From Aedes albopictus (lineage: Eukaryota > Arthropoda > Insecta > Diptera > Culicidae), in assembly GCF_035046485.1 (NCBI RefSeq), contig NC_085138.1:339834263-339898262 (forward strand): DNA of 64,000 nt, written 5' to 3'. The notes below the pieces were generated by a model. That model did not search any database and was not told the origin of the DNA. It saw nothing but the letters and a program-made list of their open reading frames with translations. Positions 9,895-21,542 of this stretch are shown one piece after another (position 1 is the first letter of the stretch; each line of letters begins with the position of its first letter). The position numbers and the translations under genes were made by a program.

Positions 9895-10914
9895 GGCGGA
9901 CCGCAAAACGCGTCTCGCCGAAGGATGAATTCGCGAAATTCGAAGCGCAAATTAAGGACTTCCAGGAGTTCCGCTAAGGTAAGCAGGGCAAGTTCAAATA
10001 CCTCATCACCATCATTCTTGTTTATGGACGTATCAACTTTCGAACGCATTTGATTCGTTTCCGTAACCTATTTGATTTTGCTGACGTAAACGCGAATTCC
10101 AATGATGTACGTTCGAAAGTGGATTCGACCGTATACAAGAATGAAAGGTGTATTTAGTCGATTATCTGTCTAAACGAATTATACATTATTTTCCCAATTG
10201 CTCTGTTTCCACATCTAGGTGAAAAGCAGAAAATCGTCCACGCGTTTCACATCATCGATGCAATGCTCCTGGGTGATCTGGAAGTTCTTTCTCGATTGAC
10301 GGCGCCAGTGCTCGAAAACGACTTCAAGCGTTTCAATTGGGTTTTTAAATTTAGAAAAATTCAATGATTTTATATTTTTAAACGAAAGAACACCTTTTTC
10401 TAAGCCTCTATGATTTTTTTCAGATTTTTAGAACTTTGTTTTGATACCTAAAATCAATTACAAAAAGATTTATTCAAATCACCGTTTGACAGCTGCGCAA
10501 CTGCTTGACAGCTCCGCCCAGTACAAAACCCGACGAGGGGTGATTCGACAAATCGCTCCCATACAAACTTCAAATTGATTTTTAAATAGGTTCCCGGGCT
10601 CCAAAATTCATGAAAATTTGGATTTCGGCTCAGTTTGGCGTGCAGATTCAGAATATGGTATTATCTCAACATCGTTTAAAAAGCCAATTAGGTGGAAACT
10701 AAGCAGTTATACATTCCACAAGGAACGCTCTTCATGCGGAGTGTGCAGACCGATCTGAAGGGAGCCGAGAAGCAGCTGGATTTTTGGAAGGCTTTCGGCA
10801 GCCGGATCCTGTGGCTACTCGTCGACGCAGCGGTTCAACGCTCCCAAAGAACTGAACTCGGTCTACCGGCAAGATTTCGATGTGTTCATTGAAAAATGCG
10901 TCGATAAGAAGTAA
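9895..10914 (+). pseudogene. Broken three-exon gene fragment (C-terminal part), function uncertain
   Basis: Three coding blocks are separated by GT-AG borders. Block 9895-9978 reads SPKDEFAKFEAQIKDFQEFR and then an in-frame TAA. Block 10219-10340 reads EKQKIVHAFHIIDAMLLGDL. Block 10692-10914 starts VETKQLYIPQGTLFMRSVQ. The last block needs a frameshift near 10800-10840 to continue into APKELNSVYRQDFDVF and its stop at 10912. The preserved splice borders mean a DNA-level duplicate, not a processed copy. HIIDA plus YIPQG faintly recalls the C-terminal half of cap 2'-O-methyltransferase CMTR1; that is a recollection, not a verified match. The fragment is non-functional as it stands. Confidence 0.5.
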
Positions 10915-11280
10915 CGTGAAGTGGCACTAGGCGTAAAGTATACCTTTAGTTTCGGAAGTAAATACGCAGTTCAATTTGAATTTCAGTATGTTTTAAGATA
11001 CTGTTCGATAAATGTTGTTTGGTCTACTTGACTTAAAATAAAAGCTACTGTACCCAATGAATAAGTATAATCTACGCAGGGGTTGTCCATATATGGTTTT
11101 TGACCCCATTTCCGGCACTCAACGAAACGACCGTTTTCTTCCACTTCTTTCATCTGAATCAGATACCTTATTGCGTGAACTTATTATTGTGAAGATTTTC
11201 TACCGAAAAATTGATTTTGAACGAGTTTACTGCCCCTAGTCCTCCCTTAGATCGACTGGTAAATACATCTGGAACAACTC
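10915..11280. other. Non-coding, possible 3' UTR of the broken gene
   Basis: AT-rich sequence with AATAAA near 11037. Nothing else is recognised before the satellite begins. Confidence 0.4.
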
Positions 11281-12727
11281 CAGAAGTGAATTGTTTAATT
11301 CGGGAGGACCTGGTGAACCTTATTAGATCAAAACTTCTGGGACATATGGAACAGCAGTGATGCAATTCGTGAGGACCTAGTGAACCTTATCAGATCAAAA
11401 CTTCTCGGACATCTGGAACAGCTCCAAAAGTGAACTTTTTCGAAATTTTCTTGCATCACCATGCAATTCGGGAGGACCTGGTGAACCTTATTAGATCAAA
11501 ACTTCTGGGACATATGGAACAGCTGCAAAAGTGAACTGTTCCAAAAGTAAGTTTCTTGCATCACCATGCAATTCGGGAGGACCTGGTGAACCTTATTAGA
11601 TCAAAACTTCTCGGACATCTGGAACAGCTCCAAAAGTGAACTTTTTCGAAATTTTCTTGCATCACCATGCAATTCGGGAGGACCTGGTGAGCCTTATTAG
11701 ATCAAAACTTCTGGGACATATGGAACAGCTGCAAAAGTGAACTGTTTCGAAAGTTTCTTGCATCACCATGCAATTCGGGAGAACCTGGTGAACCTTACTG
11801 CCCATGATCGCATATCAGTCCCATCTTTGCTGGGTTTCCTATTCATATGGGACAATTATGCGATCATAGGCAGCTTATTAGATCAAAACTTCTGGGACAT
11901 ATGGAACAGCTGCAAAAGTGAACTGTTCCAAAAGTAAGTTTCTTGCATCACCATGCAATTCGGGAGGATCTGGTGAACTTTATTAGATCAAAACTTCTGG
12001 GACATATGAAACAGCAGTGATGCAATTCGTGAGGACCTGGTGAACCTTATCAGATCAAAACTTCTCGGACATCTGGAACAGCTCCAAAAGTGAACTTTTT
12101 CGAAATTTTCTTGCATCACCATGCAATTCGGGAGGACCTGGTGAACCTTATTAGATCAAAACTTCTGGGACATATGGAACAGCTGCAAAAGTGAACTGTT
12201 CCAAAAGTAAGTTTCTTGCATCACCATGCAATTCGGGAGGACCTGGTGAACCTTATTAGATCAAAACTTCTTACACATCTGGAACAGCTCCAAAAGTGAA
12301 AAGTTTCGAAATTTTCTTGCATCACCATGCAATTCGGAGGACCTGGTGAACCTAATTAGATCAAAACTTCTTGGACATCTGGAACAGCTCCAAAAGTGAA
12401 AAGTTTCGAAATTTTCTTGCATCACCATGCAATTTGGGAGGACCTGGTGAACTTTATTAGATCAAAACTTCTGGGACATATGAAACAGCAGTGATGCAAT
12501 TCGTGAGGACCTGGTGAACCTTATCAGATCAAAACTTCTCGGACATCTGGAACAGCTCCAAAAGTGAACTTTTTCGAAATTTTCTTGCATCACCATGCAA
12601 TTCGGGAGGACCTGGTGAACCTTATTAGATCAAAACTTCTGGGACATATGGAACAGCTGCAAAAGTGAACTGTTCCAAAAGTAAGTTTCTTGCATCACCA
12701 TGCATTTCGGGAGGACCTGGTGAACCT
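11281..12727 (+). repeat. Satellite array, left block, ~105-bp unit
   Basis: Tandem units carry TTAGATCAAAACTTCT, a GGACAT.TGGAACAGCT segment, TTTCTTGCATCACCATGCAA and TTCGGGAGGACCTGGTGAAC. Two main variants alternate: GGGACATATGG with GCTGCAAAAG, and CGGACATCTGG with GCTCCAAAAG. A short unit missing about 45 bases (AACAGCAGTGATGCAATTCG) recurs near 11350, 12010 and 12486. The open frames in it are by-products of the repeat, not genes. Confidence 0.95.
11798..11873. mobile_element. 76-bp MITE inside the satellite
   Basis: It starts CTGCCCATGATCGCATA and ends with the inverted TATGCGATCATAGGCAG. It is flanked by the direct repeat CTTA (11794-11797 and 11874-11877). Removing it with one CTTA restores the satellite consensus exactly. 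The centre reads CAGTCCCATCTTTGCTGGG. A second copy lies at 30301-30375. Confidence 0.88.
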
Positions 12728-13247
12728 TGTGGTACCTTGTGGTATGCACATAATAAATTATTGTATTACTCTATTACGTTTAGCGTGTATGTTTACATTG
12801 AGTATCTGTCATATGTGGAGATGTTGTTATTGTAGGGTACTGCAAGCACCTGATCTAACCTCACTTTGTCTGACAGTTCAGCGAGCTTGTTTACAAGGTG
12901 TTAGAATTTTAAACGAGCGGCGAAAATTAAACTTACGTTTTCCGTCCCGAAACCATTATGATATGGAAATATCGATTATATTCAACTCTACTAATACAAA
13001 ACCAATCGTCTAATTACCCTTTTACTGAAATTGAATCAAAAAACAGTTTTGCCGGATCTCCGCCAGAGACTAAGTCCATGTAAACAAGCTCGCTGAACTG
13101 TCAGTGCACGGCTTCGTGACGTCATCTTGCAGTATCCTGTTGTCTAGAGTGTGAATCATTGTATGTTATATTGAAGTATCGGTAATAAAGTGTATACAAA
13201 TAATGAATACAGTTGTTGAATAATCATTACAGAGAAAGATTCTCACA
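12728..13247 (+). repeat. 5' LTR of the LARD-like element, with an inserted MITE
   Basis: Apart from the insertion at about 12834-13139, it matches the 213-bp 3' LTR essentially base for base. It ends GATTCTCACA, followed by the putative primer-binding site at 13248. Confidence 0.88.
12834..13139. mobile_element. ~306-bp MITE inside the 5' LTR
   Basis: This segment is absent from the 3' LTR, which reads straight from GTTGTTATTG into TTGTCTAGAG. Its ends are inverted: AGGGTACTGCAAG against CTTGCAGTATCCT. Further in, CTGACAGTTCAGCGAGCTTG pairs with its complement near 13085-13104. No clear target duplication can be assigned, because the site itself reads TTGTTG. Confidence 0.8.
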
Positions 13248-16200
13248 TTGGCGACGAGAACGGTGAACAGTGCATGTGAAATTAGTTTAATTTCGGTTCG
13301 GGAAGTGTTGTCTTTGGAAAAAGAAAGAGATGAGTGGTGTGTGTGTGTGGTGCATGCAGAGTGGTGATGACCTCCAGGTGATGACTTGTGATTGAATTTC
13401 AACATTGGAATCAAAAAGGTAAATATTGTGTACTAACTGTTCAATATGAATAAAACGATCTATTTGTACCTTCGACTAATGACAATGATAAACCTGTGAG
13501 AGATTTTGATGGTGATCGGTATTGTTTAGTTCAAATCGATGACAATCACTATTGTCAGATAAAGAAATAAAGAACTGTGAAGAAAACCTAAGTTTTGTTG
13601 ATTGTGATATTGGTACTCCTTGAATAGGGTTGTTGTCCTAAATCTAGACTTAAATGCTGAATGATGAATGAAGTATTGATTTGTTAACCGGATGGCCGAG
13701 GAAGGCGTAGAGGTGAAACAATATTTTGAAATCAAATTTTGCCGTTGCTGTTAAAAGCCAGTGAAGGCGATGAAAGCCAATGAAGGCGATACAAGCTAAT
13801 GAAGGCGACATTCTTGAAATAGCCGTAAAAGGCGGAAATGATTACAGATAGAAAAGCCGTTGAAGGCGGAAAGCAGGAAAAATGTTATAGGCAGAAGAGC
13901 CGACTAAGGCGAAAAACTGTCGATAACGGAAAGATCCGTCGGAGAGTGAAAAGCTGTTGAAGGCGGAAAAAGCCGTTGAAGGTGGAAATGCCGTTGAAGG
14001 CGGTAAGACCTGCAAGGCAGATATAGTCGATTCTTTGTAGAGCCGTTTAAGGCGAATTGTGTTATTAAAAATTATAGTACTAAAAACGCAACAGTGTCGT
14101 AAATTTCGTAAGAAACAGATTACCAGCCAACGCAGATTTAAGGGCTGTTGCAGATCAGAAGGAATTTCTCGGCCTATCTTGAGGCATGGGAAATTGCTTG
14201 GCTGAATCACTCAAGAAACCGTTTTTTCTTCGATCGCAGTACGCAGTTGCGAAAAAATGACAGTTCAAATGGCAGTCACCGTAGAAAGTTTCTGCCAGGA
14301 ATCGTTCTAGAAGTTTCTTGAGCGATTTCTCTTGAACTCCAATCTGGGCTTTTTAGTTAAATTGAACCATTCAAAATGAAATTTCACACCAATTAAGTGG
14401 CAGCTGACAAATGGAAAGACAAAACTAAACTTTAGGCTGAGCGTGACTAGAAAAACAGGAACGAATAGTATTTGAATATGTTCCAAATGCGATTATAACT
14501 GAGCTGATACTGAGATTGTTGTGGACCCACCTCAGGTGATATATATTGAAGTTATCATTGCTCAGCAAAGTATAATAAGTCTACGTGACGTAAAAAGGGT
14601 TGGCTCTTGAAACCAAATTAATATGAAGACATGATTTAACTAATGCTTTGTCCTGTTACAAGACTAAAAATGTAACTTCAAGAAAATTAACATCAATGTG
14701 TGAGAATAATTAAACTGTCTTGGTAGTTTGCAAGATATGAATTTTTGACTGACAGTTAAAGCATTCGTTGAAGCTAGACGACATATTCAGAGCAGTTGCT
14801 AACCACTAACCTGTTAAGTATCATGCTAGTCAAATGGCTAGTTGAATTGGATATTTAAAAAAATCGAACAATAAAAAATGAAACTTTTCGGCTTAACTAG
14901 AAGTCTCAGGAATTCGAGTAAAAAGCGCTTTATAACCTATTGAATGTGTTGTCAGGAGGGGCATTTTGACTTATGATTGCCTAACACTGGATATAGTGCC
15001 ATTTTTGCTAATGAGTGGCCATCTTGCCAAGAACTGTGGCACAAGTTAGAGAACAAGGTACAGCATTACGCTCAACAACAAATTCTGCGCAATAATTTCC
15101 TTATAGGAAGAGACAAATTTTGATCAGTTAAAGAAGTATTGAAACTATTATTGAGGAGAATAACGTACAGTATATCAAAAGCACAAGATATTGGAATAAA
15201 AAAAGATAATCATTTCTGTAACTACAGGAATAGATATATCTAATGAAAGCTGGATTATGAGGTTTGTTTTTCAGTCGAGCTTATTAATGCAAACAGGTAC
15301 CATTACTAACATGTTACCTTGTTTGAATTTTTAGATTTCATACACTGAAAAAACTGCAAATATTGTATGCATGTGTCGCTCACATAGATTTTTGCAATTT
15401 GTCATAGATAACCCTATTCATGTGTAGATACACATAGTTTATATAAGGTCCATCGATTTTATGTGTGATCCAGCGTGGAAAACGAATATGTGTGTATAAA
15501 TAAAATTTATATATCAAATTCATGGATTTTTACCAATAAAAATGCGTGTACATGTATAAGTGATATTTGTGTTATGAGTTCATTGAAAATTTGAATAAAA
15601 ACGTGCTTTAAATTGTTTCAGTACAAAGAAATGAATCGTAGAGGCAAGCGTAAGGGCCATCATGACACAGACAATCATGGTCAGTGTGCACTACGTCAGA
15701 CTTGTAGTCGTTAACAAAAAAAAAAATATGAGGATGTATTTCATCGAAAAAATGTGAAATAAGTGATATGATAGACAGATGATTGAGCTTTGCAATAATG
15801 CAGAATATTCTAGTCCGATCCAACGAACTGAGAATATTATCAGTATGATAGGCATATGTAGAAAATCAAAGTTACTTAAAGATAAAAAGTTCTAAATTTT
15901 GACGGTACATTGAATGCGAATAATTTGGAAAAGGCTTGTTGAAATAGCTTCATTAGGTATCTAGAGTGAGAACATAACATGTTGAGGTGCTTTTGCAATA
16001 TTTTGGAGGTACACCATTAAAATAAGTCCTACAGTTCAGAACCCAAAAGAGCGACATCAAAGGAACAAATTTTTGGTTTTGTAATGTTAAAATAGGTTTG
16101 ATTCAGCACGAATCACCAGTTAATGAGGGAAAATATGCATCGTAGAATGTAAACCTATTGAACGACCAAACCGTAAAAATAAACTCATTCAGTTTGAAAG

Positions 16201-17462
16201 GTAAATGGTAAATCATAAGAATTCCGAAATTATCGGAAACATGGTTCCTAAAACCGTGGACACCTATATAGGTGAACCGTCGAAAAGTGCTCCAATAAGA
16301 TGATCGATTTATTTTGTTATCTGGAGAAAATTGCTTTGTATATAATAATTGGCTACTATCATTACGTTTACGGTTGGAAGCCGAAGTGACTGGCGGGGTG
16401 AAAATTGATGTTTAACCTACTTATAAACATAGCAACTCGATTTAGATTAGTGCTAATTTCAGCTCTTAAGTAGCTTAATGATGCGCAATACCAGCAACCG
16501 GTTCAAATTTACGTCACAACTGCAACTTTGCATGTGCTTAAATGCGTGACTTCGATTTGGTACTGCGACAATGATGTATGTATTAAGAATTTGAGATAAT
16601 TATAGGATTACAACATGAAAAAAAAGAATGAATATTAATATTCTACTATACTTTCAAACAGCTAGTGCGGGTGCGAGTTTTGTGAACAATATATATAAAA
16701 TTTAATTAAAAAAATGGATGTTTTCAAGTTTTCAAATTACTATTTAGCTAAAACTAGTATTACAAATATTGCTTTGGACAAGTGACGTTTTTCAAAATCG
16801 TGATTTGATTTAAAAGAAGTATCAATCCCTTCGATATTTAGAAAACAAAATCTGTTAAGCCAAACTTCTGAATATATTCTGAACAAGAAACGAGTTCCAG
16901 CAAAGTTCGCCAAAAAAACATAAAATAAAATAGTGTTTGTATGACACTTGGACACTTTGGATCGAAAACGAGTTAATGGATATTGATAATTTTTCCACTG
17001 TAACATTCGTGCAGTGTTCCGACATATTAGTTAAAAAAAAATGTCTGAATCATAATCTGAATATACATACCTTTTGTATGAGATTCTTCTATGAAAGGAC
17101 ATGTCAAAAAAAATCAGTGGGCAGTATACAATGTTTGCATGCTAGCTGTCATTGAAAACATTTGAGAAGAGGAAAGCAATTTAAATAATTCATCAGCAAA
17201 GTTAATATTTAGCTTGACACTCAGTATTAAAAATATTTTGGGATTTGGGAAAATATTTGGGTCAAAATAATATTTCTTTTTAGGTACAACCACAAGTAAC
17301 GGCCAAGTAATTTACCAAAATGCCGAGCAGAGATGGATGACCAAATGGATGACTGTACTTCTAATTTTGATGTGAGACTGAAGCGAGACGTTTATAAACT
17401 GAGGAGACTATAAGCGAAACAACGTGGAGTGACCTTGCTGCGGATCTGGAGAAAAAACGAGA
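13248..17462 (+). other. Interior of the LARD-like element
   Basis: This is 4.2 kb without a credible gene. The only structured part is 13750-14060, where short GCC...GGC motifs (for example AGCCGTTGAAGGCGGAAA) recur about fifteen times at irregular spacing. The remainder is AT-rich and unrecognised. The minus-strand frame at 13842-14210 is a by-product of the GCC...GGC repeats. Confidence 0.7.
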
Positions 17463-17675
17463 TGTGGTACCTTGTGGTATGCACATAATAAATTATTGTA
17501 TTACTCTATTACGTTTAGCGTGTATGTTTACATTGAGTATCTGTCATATGTGGAGATGTTGTTATTGTTGTCTAGAGTGTGAATCATTGTATGTTATATT
17601 GAAGTATCGGTAATAAAGTGTATACAAATAATGAATACAGTTGTTGAATAATCATTACAGAGAAAGATTCTCACA
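17463..17675 (+). repeat. 3' LTR of the LARD-like element, 213 bp
   Basis: It runs from TGTGGTACCTTG to GATTCTCACA and matches the 5' LTR once that copy's MITE is ignored. Both carry GGTAATAAAGTGTATAC, with an AATAAA signal. This near-identity indicates a young insertion. Confidence 0.9.
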
Positions 17676-19600
17676 AACCTTATTAGATCAAAACTTCTTA
17701 CACATCTGGAACAGCTCCAAAAGTGAAAAGTTTCGAAATTTTCTTGCATCACCATGCAATTCGGAGGACCTGGTGAACCTAATTAGATCAAAACTTCTTG
17801 GACATCTGGAACAGCTCCAAAAGTGAAAAGTTTCGAAATTTTCTTGCATCACCATGCAATTTGGGAGGACCTGGTGAACCTTATTAGATCAAAACTTCTG
17901 GGACATATGGAACAGCTGCAAAAGTGAACTGTTCCAAAAGTAAGTTTCTTGCATCACCATGCAATTCGGGAGGACCTGGTGAACCTTATTAGATCAAAAC
18001 TTCTTACACATCTGGAACAGCTCCAAAAGTGAAAAGTTTCGAAATTTTCTTGCATCACCATGCAATTCGGAGGACCTGGTGAACCTAATTAGATCAAAAC
18101 TTCTTGGACATCTGGAACAGCTCCAAAAGTGAAAAGTTTCGAAATTTTCTTGCATCACCATGCAATTCGGGAGGACCTGGTGAACCTTATTAGATCAAAA
18201 CTTCTTACACATCTGGAACAGCTCCAAAAGTGAAAAGTTTCGAAATTTTCTTGCATCACCATGCAATTCGGAGGACCTGGTGAACCTAATTAGATCAAAA
18301 CTTCTTGGACATCTGGAACAGCTCCAAAAGTGAACTTTTTCGAAATTTTCTTGCATCACCATGCAATTCGGGAGGACCTGGTGAACCTTATTAGATCAAA
18401 ACTTCTGGGACATATGGAACAGCTGCAAAAGTGAACTGTTCCAAAAGTAAGTTTCTTGCATCACCATGCATTTCGGGAGGACCTGGTGAACCTTATTAGA
18501 TCAAAACTTCTTACACATCTGGAACAGCTCCAAAAGTGAAAAGTTTCGAAATTTTCTTGCATCACCATGCAATTCGGGAGGACCTGGTGAACCTTATTAG
18601 ATCAAAACTTCTTACACATCTGGAACAGCTGCAAAAGTGAACTGTTTCGAAAGTTTCTTGCATCACCATGCAATTCGGGAGAACCTGGTGAACCTTATTC
18701 TGGGACATATGGAACAGCTGCAAAAATGAACTGTTCCAAAAGTAAGTTTCTTGCATCACCATGCAATTCGGGAGGACCTGGTGAACCTTATTAGATCAAA
18801 ACTTCTGGGACATATGGAACAGCTGCAGAAGTACTGTTCCAAAAGTAAGTTTCTTGCATCACCATGCAATTCGGGAGGACCTGGTGAACCTTATCAGATC
18901 AAAACTTCTCGGACATCTGGAACAGCTCCAAAAGTGAACTGTTTCGAAAGTTTCTTGCATCACCATGCAATTCGGGAGAACCTGGTGAACTAGATCAAAA
19001 CTTCTGGGACATATGGAACAGCTGCAAAAGTGAACTGTTCCAAAAGTAAGTTTCTTGCATCACCATGCAATTCGGGAGGATCTGGTGAACTTTATTAGAT
19101 CAAAACTTCTGGGACATATGGAACAGCAGTGATGCAATTCGTGAGGACCTGGTGAACCTTATCAGATCAAAACTTCTCGGACATCTGGAACAGCTCCAAA
19201 AGTGAACTTTTTCGAAATTTTCTTGCATCACCATGCAATTCGGGAGGACCTGGTGAACCTTATTAGATCAAAACTTCTGGGACATATGAAACAGCTGCAA
19301 AAGTGAACTGTTCCAAAAGTAAGTTTCTTGCATCACCATGCGATTCGGGAGGACCTGGTGAACCTTATCAGATCAAAACTTCTCGGACATCTGGAACAGC
19401 TCCAAAAGTGAACTGTTTCGAAATTTTCTTGCATCACCATGCAATTCGGGAGGAACTGGTGAACCTTATTAGATTGTACAAATCTAGTGGGTGTATCTGG
19501 TCCCAGTAAACTCCAGAAGTGAATTGTTATAATAGTAAATTACTTACATGACCATGCAATTCGGGAGGACGTGTAAAACCCTATTAGATCAAACCTCTGC
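17676..19600 (+). repeat. Satellite array, right block
   Basis: The same ~105-bp satellite resumes right after the LTR element. A variant with CTTACACATCTGG is more common here. The short unit with AACAGCAGTGATGCAATTCG appears again near 19120. The array fades out after about 19510 in diverged copies ending near 19600. Confidence 0.93.
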
Positions 19601-20040
19601 TGTGTGAAGAATTAGCAATAAGTTAAAATTCACAAATACAAAGAAATTAAAAAAAAAAAAACAAACCTCTGCTTTTAGACTTAGTTTAAGTCGTTATTTT
19701 GCTTGGCTTTTGTCGGATATGTTACAGCAAAATCACTTCCGACCCCAGCGCCCCATTTTATTTATTGAATATTCTAAAACAATTATCACACGTATGATTA
19801 TAGTAATAATACTTGAAGTTATAGCGTAGGTCGCGGTACTCTGGATGTAACGATAGTGAGATTTCTGTTTGACGACGGATTAGTTCCTCCAAGAAATATC
19901 GTTGGACTGGCAGTTGATTTGATCCTGGAGCGATTGATGAATATCATCCATGGTTGTCAGGAATAACTGAAATGAAATTTCAAAAAATACTTGTTTATGC
20001 TTGCATTCACTGCAATGTTTAAAATTAGGGTGGTGTGGGG
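19601..20040. other. Unrecognised AT-rich sequence
   Basis: It contains a poly-A run at 19650-19662 and no open frame of note. Confidence 0.35.
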
Positions 20041-20068
20041 CAAGATGGGGGGGCCTTAGGATGAACCC

Positions 20069-20345
20069 TCATAACATCCTCTCCTCTTTACTTCTCCAAA
20101 TTTCCAAGGGCTCTAGAAACCCTTTACCAAATATCGCCAATCTGTGATGGTACAGCACTCCGCAGTTGCAGAGTAAATGCTCGGCAGTTTCGTTTTCCGT
20201 TTGACAGAAACGACACTCGGAGGATTGGATTTTTCCAATCTTACTTAGATGATATTTACTCGGGCAGTGGCCAGTCATCAGACCAGTAATTAACCCGAGA
20301 TCTCTTTTGTTTAGATTCAGTATGGACCTGGCTTTTTCTGCACTA
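20069..20345 (-). pseudogene. Non-LTR retrotransposon C-terminal fragment
   Basis: Read on the minus strand, the frame runs from KARSILNLNKRDLGLITG into MTGHCPSKYHL and CRFCQTENETAEHLLCNC. This is the Cys/His segment near the C-terminus of LINE-encoded proteins after the RNase H domain. The frame is open leftward in the protein to about 20345, where unrelated C-rich sequence begins, so the copy is 5'-truncated. The clade cannot be assigned from 90 residues. Confidence 0.75.
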
Positions 20346-20480
20346 GCCCCCCTTTCCCATATGTCACACTTTTTGTATGAAAAACCTCATAATTTTTTGT
20401 ATGGATTGTCACGTTTTGCAACCGACCACCCCCTCCCCCCCTAAAAGCGTGTACATGGCCCCTTTTGTATGAGAACTTAT
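20346..20480. repeat. MITE-like repeat with TATGTCACACTTTTTGTATG
   Basis: This segment, and one at 29927-30033, share TATGTCACACTTTTTGTATG, then a TTTTTTGTATGGAT.GTCAC phrase, then a C-rich stretch and a GCGTG phrase. They are two diverged copies of the same small repeat. Confidence 0.6.
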
Positions 20481-21542
20481 TGAACACGGTGTACTACAAT
20501 CGGTTACGGTAGAAGATTGGAAAGTTTTCAATTGGTCAGTCAGTAAGGATTTGCCTATGTAGTGTTATGGTCACACGGTTTGTGTTTGTCTTCTTGTTTG
20601 ATTTTGTGGTATGGTTCCGTTCAATATGTATCTCTCCTCGTTAAGTCAGTTGTAGTATGTTAAAATATAAATAGTCGATCCTGGGTCAAATTGTTTTCCT
20701 GATTTCTCTAATCGTTTTCTACTTGTCTGTGTTCATCTCTTGTGTCCTTAAATTATCATCGGTCCAAAATCCACAGAAACACTGAACTGAACTTCTGATA
20801 TTTTTCTGCTGGTGTCATAATACCTACCATCTAAGAGATAAACAAAAATACGCCAAGTTGATCAGTTGATTGCAATAAATTTTTAAAATAATAGAGATTG
20901 CTTGTTAACTATTATGTATTCATCTCCCTACAAATTCTATGAAAAATATTCTAATTCGTTCAATTGTCCTATCGGTCCTACCTAGTCCTCAAGTGTAGCC
21001 TAGAAATGTCAACCTAGTCATACACAAGTAAGGTTGTTCAGTTAATAAAAGCAGTCAGTTTTTCTCCAAAACGTCACGTCGAAAGCATTGACGCCAACAA
21101 TGCGTTTGGGTGTTCGCACGTTAGCTTCGAATCTATCAGCACAATTAAGTGCTGCAAATCTCCTTCCCACTTTTAATTCTTCAGTCGAATTTAATTGCTT
21201 TATTTGAAGAAAATATAACAAACTAACATTGTAAAAATTCGAAAAAAAGCGACTATGACATCAATAAATTACTAATCAAAATCGATCGAGAAACGTGGGA
21301 AATAGAGCCCAAACAACATTTTGAAGTCAGCTGGCTGTAAAAGGTTCCAAAACTTGTCACAAATCCTATAATGCTTTTATTAGGATTTGTAGGATTTGTA
21401 ACGATCATCAAAACTTTCTCAAATCCAACCGACTTGGAACTATTGCTTGGGAATAGACTCTAATGAGCCCCGGCGGTTCCTCCGTGTTTATCGAGCATGT
21501 CTGATACATATGATCAACCATACTCCATCTGCAGCAGGCACA
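20481..21542. other. No gene seen
   Basis: AT-rich intergenic or decayed repeat sequence with no convincing coding, RNA or mobile-element signal. Confidence 0.4.

Larger units (their letters stand above)
12728..17675 (+). mobile_element. Non-coding LTR retrotransposon (LARD-like) inside the satellite
   Basis: Two LTRs (12728-13247 with a MITE inside, and 17463-17675) enclose about 4.2 kb. Both begin TGTGGTACC and end TCTCACA. The target duplication is AACCT (12723-12727 and 17676-17680), and the satellite sequence continues across it. The interior has no frame above 125 codons and no gag or pol motif. A PBS-like TTGGCGACGAGAAC follows the 5' LTR and a purine-rich stretch precedes the 3' LTR. 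This fits a large non-autonomous derivative mobilised by another element's proteins. Confidence 0.88.

Noticed and set aside
18751..19509. ORFs of 68-80 codons in the satellite
   Set aside because: They follow the repeat period and encode the same phrase (LASPCNSGGPGEPYQI) over and over; no support as genes.
11281..19600. CRISPR-like array
   Set aside because: Units of ~105 bp are contiguous without unique spacers, and the setting is a eukaryotic repeat region. It is a satellite.
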